Below, piece after piece: positions 53,201 through 63,038 of a stretch of 64,000 bases of DNA (its first letter is position 1; the number at the start of each line of letters is the position of its first letter). Source of the stretch: Ziziphus jujuba (Eukaryota > Streptophyta > Magnoliopsida > Rosales > Rhamnaceae); the NCBI RefSeq assembly GCF_031755915.1, contig NC_083379.1, forward strand, positions 2,863,501-2,927,500, given 5' to 3'. The notes beneath the pieces are model-generated. The model searched no databases. It was given only the letters and a program-made list of their open reading frames with translations, and was not told the origin of the DNA. A program made the position numbers and the translations under genes.

Positions 53201-53337
53201 AGACAAGAACAGAAGCCAGGTCTGGCCTCGCCCTGGGCGAGAGCCGCCTCAGCCGGCTTTCGGATGCTTTCATCACGACTCAATGAGTTGGTGAGCAACG
53301 AGTAGATTGTGGGCAGGTCAGCCACCGAGAGAGCCAT
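38586..53337 (-). CDS. IPO11-like: Importin-11 / Kap120-type karyopherin beta, 23 coding exons, 1,004 aa
   Basis: This Ran-dependent nuclear import receptor of the karyopherin-beta family is built of HEAT repeats. Coding exons, 5' to 3': 53337-53197, 53095-52986, 52722-52650, 52158-52097, 51902-51761, 50065-49847, 49725-49659, 49291-48892, 47848-47701, 47599-47439, 46418-46319, 45433-45359, 45235-45101, 44182-44093, 43193-43011, 42927-42823, 41583-41425, 40129-40085, 39981-39760, 39272-39166, 39077-39021, 38907-38856, 38747-38586. All phases close and all introns are GT-AG. The start MALSVADLPTIY was preferred over an in-frame ATG two codons upstream. The importin-beta N-terminal (Ran-binding) domain spans about residues 25-105 (KPAEAALAQGE, VYFKNSVNRYW), followed by VLISKIARIDYPKDW and FRTLKELSTKRL, which match importin-11 as I remember it. 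Length fits (human protein about 975 aa). The acceptor of the 43193-43011 exon (TTTGAAAAG) is weak but required by phase. Confidence 0.93.
39427..39714. repeat. 144-bp tandem duplication in importin intron
   Basis: Two adjacent copies begin at ACTTGGACTAAGAACG (39427 and 39571). They differ at only a few positions, so the duplication is fairly recent. It lies in the intron between the exons ending at 39760 and starting at 39272. Confidence 0.9.
43542..43929. repeat. 194-bp tandem duplication in importin intron
   Basis: Two copies begin at GGTTATAGGATTTG (43542 and 43736) and are nearly identical. A more diverged related stretch (GTAGGTCCACCTATT) lies just to the left at about 43471-43485, suggesting an older repeat or transposon fragment. 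Confidence 0.9.
45317..45342. repeat. (GA)n microsatellite in importin intron
   Basis: About 13 GA repeats lie just downstream (in gene sense) of the donor of the exon 45433-45359. A second (GA)n run lies at about 43241-43260. Confidence 0.85.
46998..47078. repeat. 41-bp tandem duplication in importin intron
   Basis: ACGTTGGCCTTAT begins two neighbouring units (46998 and 47039) that share a GAGTCCACTTCCCAACAAC ending. They differ at a few central bases. Confidence 0.85.
49535..49573 (+). repeat. G-rich tract with G-quadruplex potential
   Basis: In otherwise AT-rich DNA, G runs of 6, 6, 7 and 3 bases occur in succession with loops of 1-4 bases, continuing a GA repeat on its left. It is on the strand opposite to the importin transcript, inside an intron. 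It could be a true G4 motif or a sequence or assembly artefact. Confidence 0.7.
51452..51637. repeat. 93-bp tandem duplication in importin intron
   Basis: Two copies starting at ATTAATTTCACCATGAGC (51452 and 51545) appear almost identical. They lie in the intron between the exons ending at 51761 and starting at 50065. Confidence 0.9.
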
Positions 53338-53810
53338 AAGCATCAGTCTTCCAAATGAGTCTAAGGTTGAGCAACATAATATATTCACAAAAACCTATAA
53401 TATCAGCATCACTCTACTAGCACTGAAGAAAACAAAAACACTTTTTTTTTTTTTTTTTCCTCTTTGCAGTCACTTATAGCAAAACCAGAAAACTACTGAT
53501 CGGTCGCTAAAAAAAACACCATTTGAAACTTAAAAATCCACACAGAAATGAGAATTAAAACCTAAACATTCTAATCGTATTGAGTAATAAGCCTTTCGGA
53601 GTTCGTAAGATCGAAAGTAGAGTAAGAGAGGAAGAGAGATTACTTCAATGAATGCACGAAGAATCCGAAAGAGGAAAGCTGCCCCCGTCAGAGTCGGCGA
53701 TTTTGCAGCGGAACCGGGATCGTAGAAGGAGGAAGAATCGGCCGGAGATTGATGAAGTTGCAAGGTTAGTAGTGCCCTAAATAGCCCCCATTGCCGTCTC
53801 GATGGAGACC
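53338..53810 (-). other. 5' UTR exons of the importin gene
   Basis: The exon containing the start extends upstream to 53394, where a TTATAG acceptor lies. A further GC-richer exon upstream ends at 53644 with a GAA|GTAATC donor and has no ATG in the frame that would join, so it is taken as 5' UTR. Its 5' limit is not visible; about 53800 is a guess. Confidence 0.55.
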
Positions 53811-54252
53811 GCAGGAAACAGCTTGATTAATACGGGAATGTACCGTTCGGAAATACCAGCTTATAAAGTTTTGCTATTAACTTTTTTTTTTTTTTTTTGG
53901 GGGGCTTTACCAATAATCTTCTACAAATCTCCGACGCGGATTTATAAATCATTTTGGTGATATTCATTTATTTGCTCTAATGCTAGTAAAATAATAAATA
54001 TATTTACTACAACATTATGAAAGTTATTTGTAAAAACATTTCTATCTAACAGTAAAAATAATTGTTAAAAAAAAACAGAAGAAGTAAAATAATTGATTGT
54101 ATTATTTTGAAAAACAAATAAGCATATTGAATAAATTCAGATGCTTTGAAATAGAATAATAGGTCAGATACTAAAATAACAAGTCCAATAAACGAAGTGC
54201 AAATTTTGTGACAAATATATATAAATAGATATATATATATATATATATATAT
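53811..54252. other. Importin promoter side and AT-rich intergenic DNA
   Basis: A poly(T) run followed by six Gs lies at about 53882-53905. A TTATAAG sequence on the minus strand near 53865 could be a weak TATA element for the importin gene. Nothing else is recognised. Confidence 0.35.
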
Positions 54253-54420
54253 ATACCGAAATTTTATGGTGATGACGGTCCATACGAGGATCGCAGTATT
54301 AGTAACGATTTTTCATAATATTAACAACGATTTCTTATAAAATCGTCACCAATACTATAAAAAACTGTCACCAATATTGTGATTCGTATGATGACCGTCC
54401 GCACCATAACCGGACTGTAT
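54253..54420. mobile_element. MITE-like inverted-repeat element (168 bp)
   Basis: The left end (ATACCGAAATTTTATGGTG) and the reverse complement of the right end (ATACAGTCCGGTTATGGTG) are related, and the similarity continues inwards for about 55-60 bases through GGACGGTC/GACGGTCC, CATACGA and (A/T)GTAACGATTTTT-type segments. The centre is itself a small palindrome. The element sits inside a TA repeat, so the target duplication cannot be told from the repeat. The superfamily is not assigned. Confidence 0.65.
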
Positions 54421-55292
54421 ATATATATATAGTAGTTTTAGTGTACGAATTGATTTATATACAGATCATATTAAGATCGATACTCTTTTATATTTTTTTA
54501 AAAAAAATATTAACTTTGCTGTACATACATACAAAAAAATATTAATATTTTTTTTTTAAATATCAATTTTGATATGGTACACATAAAATTTTTCTATATA
54601 TACATTTGAAAACTTTATCACAAATACTCAATAAGTTAATTTTTCAGCTCATTTTATATTTTCATTAAAAAAAAAAGGCATATTTTATATTTTCCTTTTC
54701 TATATTGAAAGTGGGGGATTGGAAAATAGTCCTAATAAGGACATCGTACATTATCCAAAATTACTTTTGTTTTATAGAATTATTCTAATCTTCTCATAGT
54801 TTAAGCCTTAATTTGTAAGCATTAGAAAGAAAGCACCATTTAAAGATATGCAACGTAATTTCATTTGCATAAAAATTATTGAGTATTTAAAGCCCTTTTC
54901 AATTTTATCATAATTATATTTATAAATTTTAACTGTAAAAATTAATAAAAAATAAATTTTAATTATAATTGACATAACACGGAATCAATTGAAGTATGAA
55001 ATTTTCTCTTATTAATAATATAATCTTCAACAAGCCTTTTAATTTTTTTTTTTTTTTTTTTTTTTACAATCCCAACTCTAAAAGGAAAGTTATTGTTTCA
55101 AAGTACTTAATAATTTCTTTATTTGAACTTAGGGATACATCTAAAATTAAGCACAAGCAAAACATACATATAAATAACCACCCCCCAAACAAAACAAATT
55201 AAGTCAAAAATCAAACCACCAAACAACAGAAATACATTTATTAATCCAAAACCCACGAACAACTCAAATAAAAGGAAGTGTAGATGACGATT
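54421..55292. other. Intergenic, AT-rich
   Basis: No gene or element is recognised. A poly(T) run lies at 55044-55066. The right edge probably includes the 3' UTR of the damaged DC1 gene. Confidence 0.45.
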
Positions 55293-56073
55293 TTATAATC
55301 CAAATTGGAAAAGACGGCGTGTGTTGTTCATCATCATTTGCTGTTGCATCCTCATCATTCTTGCATTCTGGTTATTTATAACCATCTGGAGGGCAGTGTT
55401 TCTTTCAATGTGTCGTGCAATGATCGAATCAGAGTCTTCCTCTGTTTCTTCATCCTCCGCTTCTTCATGATCATCATCTTCTACTTGCTGGGTTTCTTCA
55501 TCTTCTTCTTCTTCTTCCTCTGCAACTTCATCATAATAATCATCATCAGCTTCGGCATTCACACATCCCAAATGGATAACATAATCACTCTTTACATCTG
55601 TAAGCCCAGAACTCCTCCTTAAAACCGGTTTTACAAACGCCACAATACTTGTCTTCTTCTTCATCTTCCACCTTAGGAAAGGAGAAAACCAACCCAAGTG
55701 GATGTTGATGATCATGTCGAGTGACATTGTCGGGAAGCGAAGAACAATGGACGTGGAGGTCGAAATCGCAAGCTTTGCAGTGGTAGGTGAAGCTAGAGCC
55801 AGAACCATCACAGGCATTGCAAAAGAAGAAACCCCAACGGGAAGGAGGGGAGGAGAGGAGTATAAGAGGATGCTGAGGGTGGGAAGCGTGTTGAATTTTG
55901 CGTTGCAATTCGAAACAAGATTTGTGGAGGTAAAAATCGCATGTGGATGATCTGGTATTGCATTTGTAAGCTGAACCTGAAAGGTTAAGCTCACAGCCTG
56001 AGCAAGTTAGGCCTTGTTCTTCTTCCACTTCAAATGGACACAGAGGATGGGGGTGGCTAAAATGCCTCACCAT
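55293..56073 (-). pseudogene. DC1 zinc-finger gene with frameshift; acidic C-terminal tail out of frame
   Basis: From ATG 56073 a DC1 protein reads for 162 codons: modules at residues about 4-70 (FSHPHPLCP, CSGCEL, CDFYLHKSCFEL, HPQHPLILL), about 80-130 (FFCNACDG, YHCKACDFDLHVHCSSLP, HQHPLGL) and a third starting KYCGVCKTGF. It stops right after AYRCKE at 55587-55585, inside the third module. In the next frame the sequence goes on as YVIHLGCV, the expected end of that module, followed by a tail of about 80 residues very rich in Glu/Asp and then Met/Gln, to a stop at 55293-55295. The pattern fits loss of two bases (one TG of an expected TGTG) near 55586-55590. It is either a true frameshift allele or a sequence error. 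The truncated form lacks the last Cys/His ligands. It is a paralogue of the gene at 35325-35885. Confidence 0.8.
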
Positions 56074-58109
56074 TATTTTTATCCTAATCTTACCACTTCT
56101 TGGTTAATTGTCTTGTCCTACATCATACATATCATATATCTATATATTTATATATACGAACACGCATATAGATACAGACATAATATGGAAGAAAAATAAA
56201 ATTAAAAAAAAAATGGAAAGTTTCGTTTGAGCAAATATGATAATGAGTCAACTTTTGCAACGTTTCATATGGTTAGACTTTTAAATGTCTATGCCTCCTT
56301 AATTTCGTCTCTCATTATTGTGCTAGCTAGTGCTTTGCTTTTCTACGAAGCTATTGTATACAATTTTATAATTTTTCATCTTCATTTTCAGAAAGTTGAG
56401 CATCAAGTTGATGCTTATCATATTTATATAATATAGGATTTTGGTTTTTCTTCGAGTTTTGTAGGAGTGATTGACAAAATCAATGTCAAGCAAGAAGCAC
56501 GAAGAAGGAGATGAGCATTGACTTATGAAATTTTATTTATTTATTTTTTTTGGGGTAAACATTGACTTGTGAACTTTTTTTTTTTTTTTTTTGGCTGACA
56601 ATCCACTTGTGAACTTTAAATCCATAGTTTTGGCCCAGATTGCATATGGAAAATACATTGTTAATTAAGAGTCTACCAGCACCCATGTTCAATTTTCATA
56701 CATTTATATATAGTCAATCTATGACCATTGCATTTTATTAATATATCAAATTTAATCTTTTAAATGAAAATCTATTGATCATTAAAAACAGATCTTATTT
56801 TTATTAAAATAAAGTAGATCTTTTTTAAACCTTACTCACTCATTGTATATATATTATATAATAATGTCTAAATGAATATATTATATGATAATGTCTAAAT
56901 GAATTACTATTGTATATTATATACTAATATTATTCCACAACCCATTTTAGCAGTTTGACCGAGCAAAAGAATGCCGCATCTAATTAGCTGGACTTAGTTA
57001 TCAAAAGAATTAATGCCTCACATCTAAGTAGCTAGCAATGCAGGTCTTTCTTTTTCATTTTTCTTTTTCCAAAAAAAAAAAAAAAGTAAACTTTTTTCAT
57101 TTGGGTGAGGAAATGGTAGATTGCCTTTGGATTGTCTTTGAGGAGACTTGGTTATTTTATACTTGTAAATATATAATAATAAACTTCCAATACATACATG
57201 ATCAATTATGTAAGAAAATAATAAAAACTGTAAATGAACAAAAATTAGTCTGATATAATTTACATTACATTAAGACATTCGTGATTTGAAGTTGGTAGGT
57301 TATCAAACGAAGGTTTTGTTGACAACTTTCATTCTGGTTTACTTACTTTTTTTTTTTTTTTTAAATGAATTATTTGGGTTTATTTATAATTTGTTAATAG
57401 TTCAAGGTGAATTAATGGAGGCAGTTGCAATTCAAGGGCATATCCATGTATATTGCTATCGTATATCCAATCAGTTGAGCTCTTGTAGAAGTAATAGTTC
57501 GATGGTCACCGGATACATGCTTAACGTTCTGTCCGTACGACAAGACATTTCTAAATATAGATGGTATATATTATTGAATTGAATTAGATACCATCCACCT
57601 CATGAAGCTGTCACGGTCAAGCTAGCATATGAATATGTGAGCAAGAAAATGAATGAATGAATATTTTTTAGATTTCAAATCATCTGCATGCTTTGAGATT
57701 TCTTGCGCACAAGTCACAACCAAAGCAAATGAATGAATGGTTTCTTCCTCTTCTCGCTGCATTTCCATATGGAAGCAGGAAATGGCCGTGGCTTGCAGCG
57801 TCACCATCATGATCGATTTGATTTTTTTCTTGCTAATGGCTTGTTGAATTGATGGTATATTCTCATATATTTTTATGTGTACATATATATATGGGATATT
57901 AATTATTTTACTTTAGTTTTGTTCTCACATATAAATACGTGAGCATAGCATGCATGCCTAATAAAACGAGCCATGGAAAAGAGATCAGGATGTGGAAGTT
58001 TGGGCATTTATCAATTGGTCAATGTCAACGTTCGATAAAAAGATTCTTAATGATTTTGGATATTTATTAGCCACTCTAGCTATGGCTACTTAATGTACAA
58101 TATACATCA
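56074..58109. other. Intergenic, AT-rich
   Basis: The promoter of the second DC1 gene is expected in the first few hundred bases, where TATATATA-type sequences are too abundant to choose one. The rest contains poly(T) and TA runs and no recognised gene. Confidence 0.45.
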
Positions 58110-58545
58110 AACGGATTGTAATTTTTATTTTTATTTTTATTTTTATTTTAGATTATAGCCAATAAAATCAGAATACAAGACTTTGAAAGCCACATGGGCT
58201 TTCAGATAACCAATATTTTTTATCAATAAGACTCAAAACTTGACAAGTAAGTATATGAGCCACTCTAATACAAATTCTAGCAGAAAAATTAAAGAGAATA
58301 TTCGAAAAATCAGCTGCAATTTTCAGAATTTGATCAATAATATATTTCCATCAATCGCCATTCACTTTCTTTATAATTCATTCCATCTGAATTACAAGAA
58401 GAGAATCCGAATCCAATTGACAAAAAAAGGCCATAATAAATAGCCATTAATTCTATGATTAAAGATGTCCAGAAAAAGGGCAGGTATTCAAAGATTGTAA
58501 TGTTAATCTGTTTTGTCCAACACATAATCAATATGGTCCTCTAAA
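58110..58545 (-). mobile_element. Decayed fragment of a LINE / RNase H-like (RVT_3-type) sequence
   Basis: On the minus strand one frame reads IIELMAIYYGLFLSIGFGF (about 58495-58439), like the helix of plant non-LTR RNase H domains (typically AE-MA--GL-LA---GF). After a frame change it reads LKIAADFSNILFNFSARICI, then RVAHILTC (to about 58240), like the RVT_3 ending with a VAH-LA motif. A short Trp-Leu-containing tail with stops follows, then a (TAAAA)n run at about 58120-58150 that would be the 3' tail of a LINE. Several frame shifts and stops show it is dead. A captured RVT_3 gene piece is an alternative. Confidence 0.5.
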
Positions 58546-60259
58546 CTAGTACTGGCAGAAGCCATTAATATTTAGAATTGGAATTATTTTCACTTAATTG
58601 ATCATATGATTTAAAGGGATTGTAGAGCAAGCAGTTGAACAGAAGAGATAGTTGTTCTTCACAAACACTTTAATTGCTTGTAGGCGTGAAAGACGGTTTG
58701 GGTTTGATTGACCATTCTTAGTATTTTATTGTATTTGAAAAAAAATATGAAAAATTGAAATTTTATTAGCAAAGACTTTGAAAATTATTCTCAGACTCAA
58801 ATATTTAAAAAAGACAAGTTTTTTTAATGACTTTTACACTTTATAGATATGTATATAATTTGTCTATAATGTGGAAATCTACAAATTTTACTTTGTAAAT
58901 ATTTCCAGCAAACAACATGTTGTTTTATGTGTATTTACAACTAAAAATTTACAGAAATTCACACTATGAAAAGATTTTATACATATATATATATATATAA
59001 ATAAAAGATGAAACAAATAAACACTATAAATAAATACGCTATTATTTAAAATAAAATATAAAAATATAACAAAAAATATATAATTATTTTTTTAAAAAAT
59101 ATTTCTTAAAGATATTAATTAGTTAAATTGGGCTGAAAAAATCTTTAATCCACAAACCATTAATTTTTTAAAATTCTAACCGAATCAAACTGTTTAATGC
59201 AGAAAAACTAAACGAAACAAAATCAATTAGTTTAGTTTGGACGATTTGAACGGTTTGTTTTTATTTTTGCCCACCTCTATAAGAAATAAAATTTGTTTAA
59301 AAAAATGTTAATTTTTATTCATTTTATATTGATTACTGTATGCAATATAAAATACCAATGACATGAAGAAAAAACAAAAAAGAAACTCAATTACATGTAA
59401 ACGTATCCATCATTTATGGTTTGAGCTAGAATACGGTATAAAAATAAATGGCCAAAAAATGAAAATTGAAAAAAATGTGTAACATATCATTTAAGAATTG
59501 GATTAAGACATACCCATATACTTGGTCAAAGAAGTCATACCATCAATAGCAACACTGTTAGAGAGACACCAACCTTCTCATCTACAAGAGAATGGGATGT
59601 CCATGAATGACAATGGTAAATTTCAGTAAAGGAACTTGGGGTAACACATTTTGGACCTCCATGAATTCAACGATTTCAAGCTTAACTCTCTTTGAATGGA
59701 TTGTGAGTTTTGAAATTTCAGAGACCAACAACTTTTGGCTTTTGGGGAATATCCCCATTTGAAACATGTCCTTGCCAAAGAGGAAACAAAGTGTTTTTGT
59801 GAGAAATTATGTACCACACGATGTCATCATAGGACTTTGGTGTAGGATAAAAAATTATTAAATAACCATCAAATTTTAAATATATTATTGAACATTTGAA
59901 TCTAAAAAGATTATTGGATGTATATGTAAGAGTGTTATGATAGTATTATGGTAATATCATTAAATTTATTGTAATATTTCCTCAATCTCTAACATTATAG
60001 TGAGAAAAAAAAATTAAAAGAATATTTTTAAATATGAATATTATATAAGGAAATATACTAATTAATTATTAGCCGTCCTCAAAATAGAATGAATAAGTCA
60101 AAAAAAAATAGTTAAAAAAATAAAAGACAATCTCAATTTACATGATCCTCCTACCGCATGATCCTATCTCCATCGATCAAAAAAAAAAAAAAAAAATCTA
60201 CTATCTAATTAAATCTTCCATAAAAGACAAAAATAGTAAAAAATAGAGATTCCATAGGA
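58546..60259. other. Intergenic, AT-rich
   Basis: There is no recognised gene. A less AT-rich patch at about 59560-59830 has overlapping minus-strand open stretches of about 60 codons in two frames, with no known domain. Confidence 0.4.
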
Positions 60260-60378
60260 TCAACCTGACTGAGTTTTCTTAAGAAGTTCCTGTAAGTTAA
60301 TCTCCTCTGGAGAGGGAGGATCAGGAAGCTTCTTGCCCAATACTTGGCGGAAAGCAAACCTCTTCTTACATTGTTGTA
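60260..60378 (-). pseudogene. Terminal coding exon of an unrecognised gene
   Basis: After a TATACAG acceptor the minus strand reads 38 codons (QQCKKRFAFRQVLGKK, then LPDPPSPEEINLQELLKK, ending TQSG) and a stop at 60262-60260. The composition is clearly protein-like and unlike the AT-rich surroundings. It begins in phase 1 and so accepts the phase-1 donor at the end of the exon 62472-62400; that junction codes for Val. I do not recognise the protein. Gene, pseudogene and transposon-captured fragment are all possible. Confidence 0.5.
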
Positions 60379-60901
60379 CTGTATACATATTATGTATAAA
60401 TATGTATTGCTGATATTGAAAACTAAAATGAGACAACATTTTATTTTATTGTTTTCCCATATTATTACCTTTGTTTAACCAAAAAAAAAAAAATTGACTT
60501 TAGGCCCCACTAAAAATAACTTTGATAGAATGGTTTAGGGGCAAAACCCACTAGTTTTTGATTCATCAAATTCACTAAACTCACTTTTAACAAAAAAAAA
60601 AAAAAAAAAAGTAAAAATTGTTATAAAATTACTAAAAGCGTAATAATTATATACAATTCAGAAAAGAAAATTACTAAAAACGTAATAATTATATACAATT
60701 CAGAAAAGAAAATTCTTTAATTTTTTTTGTCCCTAATACGAAAGTTAAAAAAAAAAATGACTAAAAAAAATAATTATATACAATTTAGAAAAGGAAAATT
60801 GTTTAGTTGACTAATATAAGTACACATGGCTCACCCACAACAATTCGGACATAAAAGGAGGCACGCAGCATATTTGAATACTTATTAACTACTAGGTATG
60901 G

Positions 60902-60920
60902 CCACGTGCGATGCACATGG
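60902..60920 (-). terminator. Helitron 3' hairpin
   Basis: A 19-base imperfect palindrome (two 8-base arms, 3-base loop) lies 6 bases before the terminal CTAG. In Helitrons this structure marks the end of strand transfer. Confidence 0.65.
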
Positions 60921-61145
60921 TTTGGATTAAAATTTGAATGTTTAATAGTTTTTAAGTAATATGGAAAAGTTTGAATTAAAAAGTTGTTAAATTAGTTTTT
61001 TTAATTAACATTTTTCAATTTGTTTAGAAGGATTTAATTTTAAATTATTAACAAACATAAAAAAATTAATCATTTTATCCCAAGTTTTTCATAAATTTAA
61101 TATCCAAATCGCATCATATAATTTTGAAGTAAGAACACTTCCAAC

Positions 61146-61971
61146 TGATACGAACCTAGGACGACCTGCTCCTAAACCTGTATTATATTAGCCCGGATCT
61201 TAATTAAGTTCAAGTTCTAATGGAATTGACCTCAACCCCTAACCAACCTGTGGTTAGAAACCTTGGTATAATGTAGACGCCGCAATAGGGGATGGAAAAC
61301 CTATTGATAAGTCAAGCTAAAACAACCAATTCTCTAATGGTGTTTTAGGTGTTCTCAAAGAACAAAGAGATAATTAATCTCACAAATATTTTCTCAATCA
61401 AATCAAAGTTAGTTCTTATTGATAACTAAGCCTTTAAATAGGCTTTGAAAGAAACAAAATAAACCCTAAAAACCCTAGATAAAACCGGCCACACACATAA
61501 AGAATTCTAGTTGGCCGCAACTATACTTCCTTTCCTAATCTAAGTTTGATTAATTAATTTCTAATTTAATTTACAATAAAATAAAAATCTTCCTAAACTT
61601 ATTTGTCTAAAAAATAAATAAATAAAAATCCAAAAAGAAAGAAAGTCAATCGCAAATTAGGTAACGAGTTGACTTTGACATTTAGGCGGAATTATTTCTT
61701 CAACCGAGCTAACTTATGTCTGCCTGATGTCCGAGCTAACTTATGGCCTATCCGAGCTAACTGATGTCTGTCTGAGCTAACTTGTGTTTGGCCGAGCTAA
61801 CTGATGTCTGTCCGACCTAAGTTGTGTCTGGCCGAGCTAACTGATGTCTGTCCGAGCTAAGTTGTGTCTGGCCGAACTAACTGATGTCTGTCCCAGCTAA
61901 GTTGTGTCTGGCCGAGCTAAGTAACATCCGATGTCCGAGGCAAGACTTGAGAAAGTGTGAAAATTTTGTAG
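61146..61971 (-). mobile_element. Probable solo LTR nested in the Helitron
   Basis: The bases CCAAC occur immediately before 61146 (61141-61145) and after 61971 (61972-61976), fitting a 5-bp target duplication. On the minus strand the segment ends GGTTCGTATCA, and it contains a TATTTAAAGG box near 61434-61443 followed by a U5-like pyrimidine-rich part (ATTATCTCTTTGTTCTTTGAG). The left terminus on the minus strand is CT rather than TG, which weakens the call. No internal domain is attached. Confidence 0.5.
61703..61922. repeat. 20-bp minisatellite
   Basis: About eight and a half clean units of TCCGAGCTAACTGATGTCTG and close variants run from 61751 to 61920, with degenerate copies to the left. 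Alternate units end TGATGTCTG and TGTGTCTGG, giving a 40-bp higher order. It lies in the U3 side of the probable solo LTR. Confidence 0.9.
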
Positions 61972-62399
61972 CCAACAATTTATATTGAGTTGTTTTTTAC
62001 ATGGTGTTCATAAAAAGTTTTTTTATTTAGATTTTGGTTGGTTGTTGAATATGCTACATTTCATTTTGCAATTTCTAAAACAAATAATGAAATAAGGGAA
62101 GACTATAGAATGAGGAACACGGATGCTCTGGCAGTTGTTAGAGCTCTCAAAAAATGGATGTTTGAGATAATCTACGCAGACAAGCTAGTCCTTTTGTTAA
62201 CATAAATACATGTTGGTTTTTCATATATCAATATGTGATATTGGGTGAAGAACTGAAATATAAATCATATGCATGTGCACACAAAAGCAATGAAAAATGC
62301 AAAGATCCATGCACAATGAAATTCATGAACTCACAAAAGAATTGAAATGCACGAGGAAATTAAGTAATATGACAAAGGAATGGAAAAAATTAAAGTTAC

Positions 62400-62472
62400 C
62401 AATTTTGTAGTGAATAACACAATCCTCAGGTTCTTTGTCGTCACTGATAAAGAGAGTAGGGGGAGAGAAAAG
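62400..62472 (-). pseudogene. Internal coding-like exon of an unrecognised gene
   Basis: Between a TTTTCAG acceptor and a G|GTAACT donor the minus strand reads LFSPPTLFISDD, then KEPEDCVIHYKI, with one base over (phase 1). It joins in phase to the exon at 60378-60260. It lies inside the proposed Helitron, so it may be a captured exon. Confidence 0.5.
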
Positions 62473-62580
62473 CTGAAAACAAAAAAAAAAAAATAGAAAA
62501 GAAAAAAAGCCAATGGTATTTAAATACTGAAAACCAAGGAAATAGGCTTTAAAATATTATAAATCAAAATCTTTACTTAC

Positions 62581-62711
62581 ATGGTAAGTCAAAGTCCTTT
62601 CTGAAGTTAAATAATGAAGTCCAGAATTTTGTATAAAGTACACCAACTCTATCCTTACCATACTGTAAGTCATCATAACCATAATGCATGCCATACCACA
62701 ACCCCTGACAC
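62581..62711 (-). pseudogene. Internal coding-like exon, phase-incompatible with the next
   Basis: A CATACAG acceptor and a CAT|GTAAGT donor bound 131 bases. The most protein-like frame reads CQGLWYGMHYGYDD, then LQYGKDRVGVLY, ending FRKDFDLP and leaving phase 1, whereas the next exon needs phase 0. A second open frame does fit the phase but looks less like protein. Either a 1-base insertion at the donor has broken the gene or the second frame is the real one. No upstream exon is found up to 64000. Confidence 0.45.
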
Positions 62712-63004
62712 CTGTATGGCAAAATAAAAAAAGAAGCATAAAATATGGATCTCACCAGTATAGCAACTGTTGAAGATCAAATATGTGATGGAACATTCAA
62801 GGATTTTAATTAACGTAATAGATAAAAGATAAAAGGCTAATGCAAAGCAATAGTTGGAGTAAGTCCAACCCATTATTTATTAACAAAAAAGTCCAGCCCA
62901 TTTAACAGAAATTTATTTAATATTTAAAGTGAAAAAATTTACTACATCTCACATATGATAAAATATTCAACAAAAATATTTATTTTTTTTAATTTACTTT
63001 GAAA

Positions 63005-63007
<3 letters not shown>

Positions 63008-63035
<28 letters not shown>
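63008..63035. repeat. (TA)n microsatellite
   Basis: About 14 TA repeats; another run lies at about 63131-63149. Both lie inside the proposed Helitron, in sequence with no coding signal. Confidence 0.85.

Positions 63036-63038
<3 letters not shown>

Noticed and set aside
59582..59817. Overlapping minus-strand open stretches of about 60 codons
   Set aside because: Two frames are equally open, with no domain or splice context.
61703..61922. Regularly spaced direct repeats that could suggest a CRISPR array
   Set aside because: Units are contiguous with no unique spacers, and the window is a plant nuclear genome; it is a minisatellite.
62673..62873. 66-codon open frame overlapping the orphan exon
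   Set aside because: It reads through the acceptor from AT-rich intron-like DNA and is out of frame with the protein-like reading.
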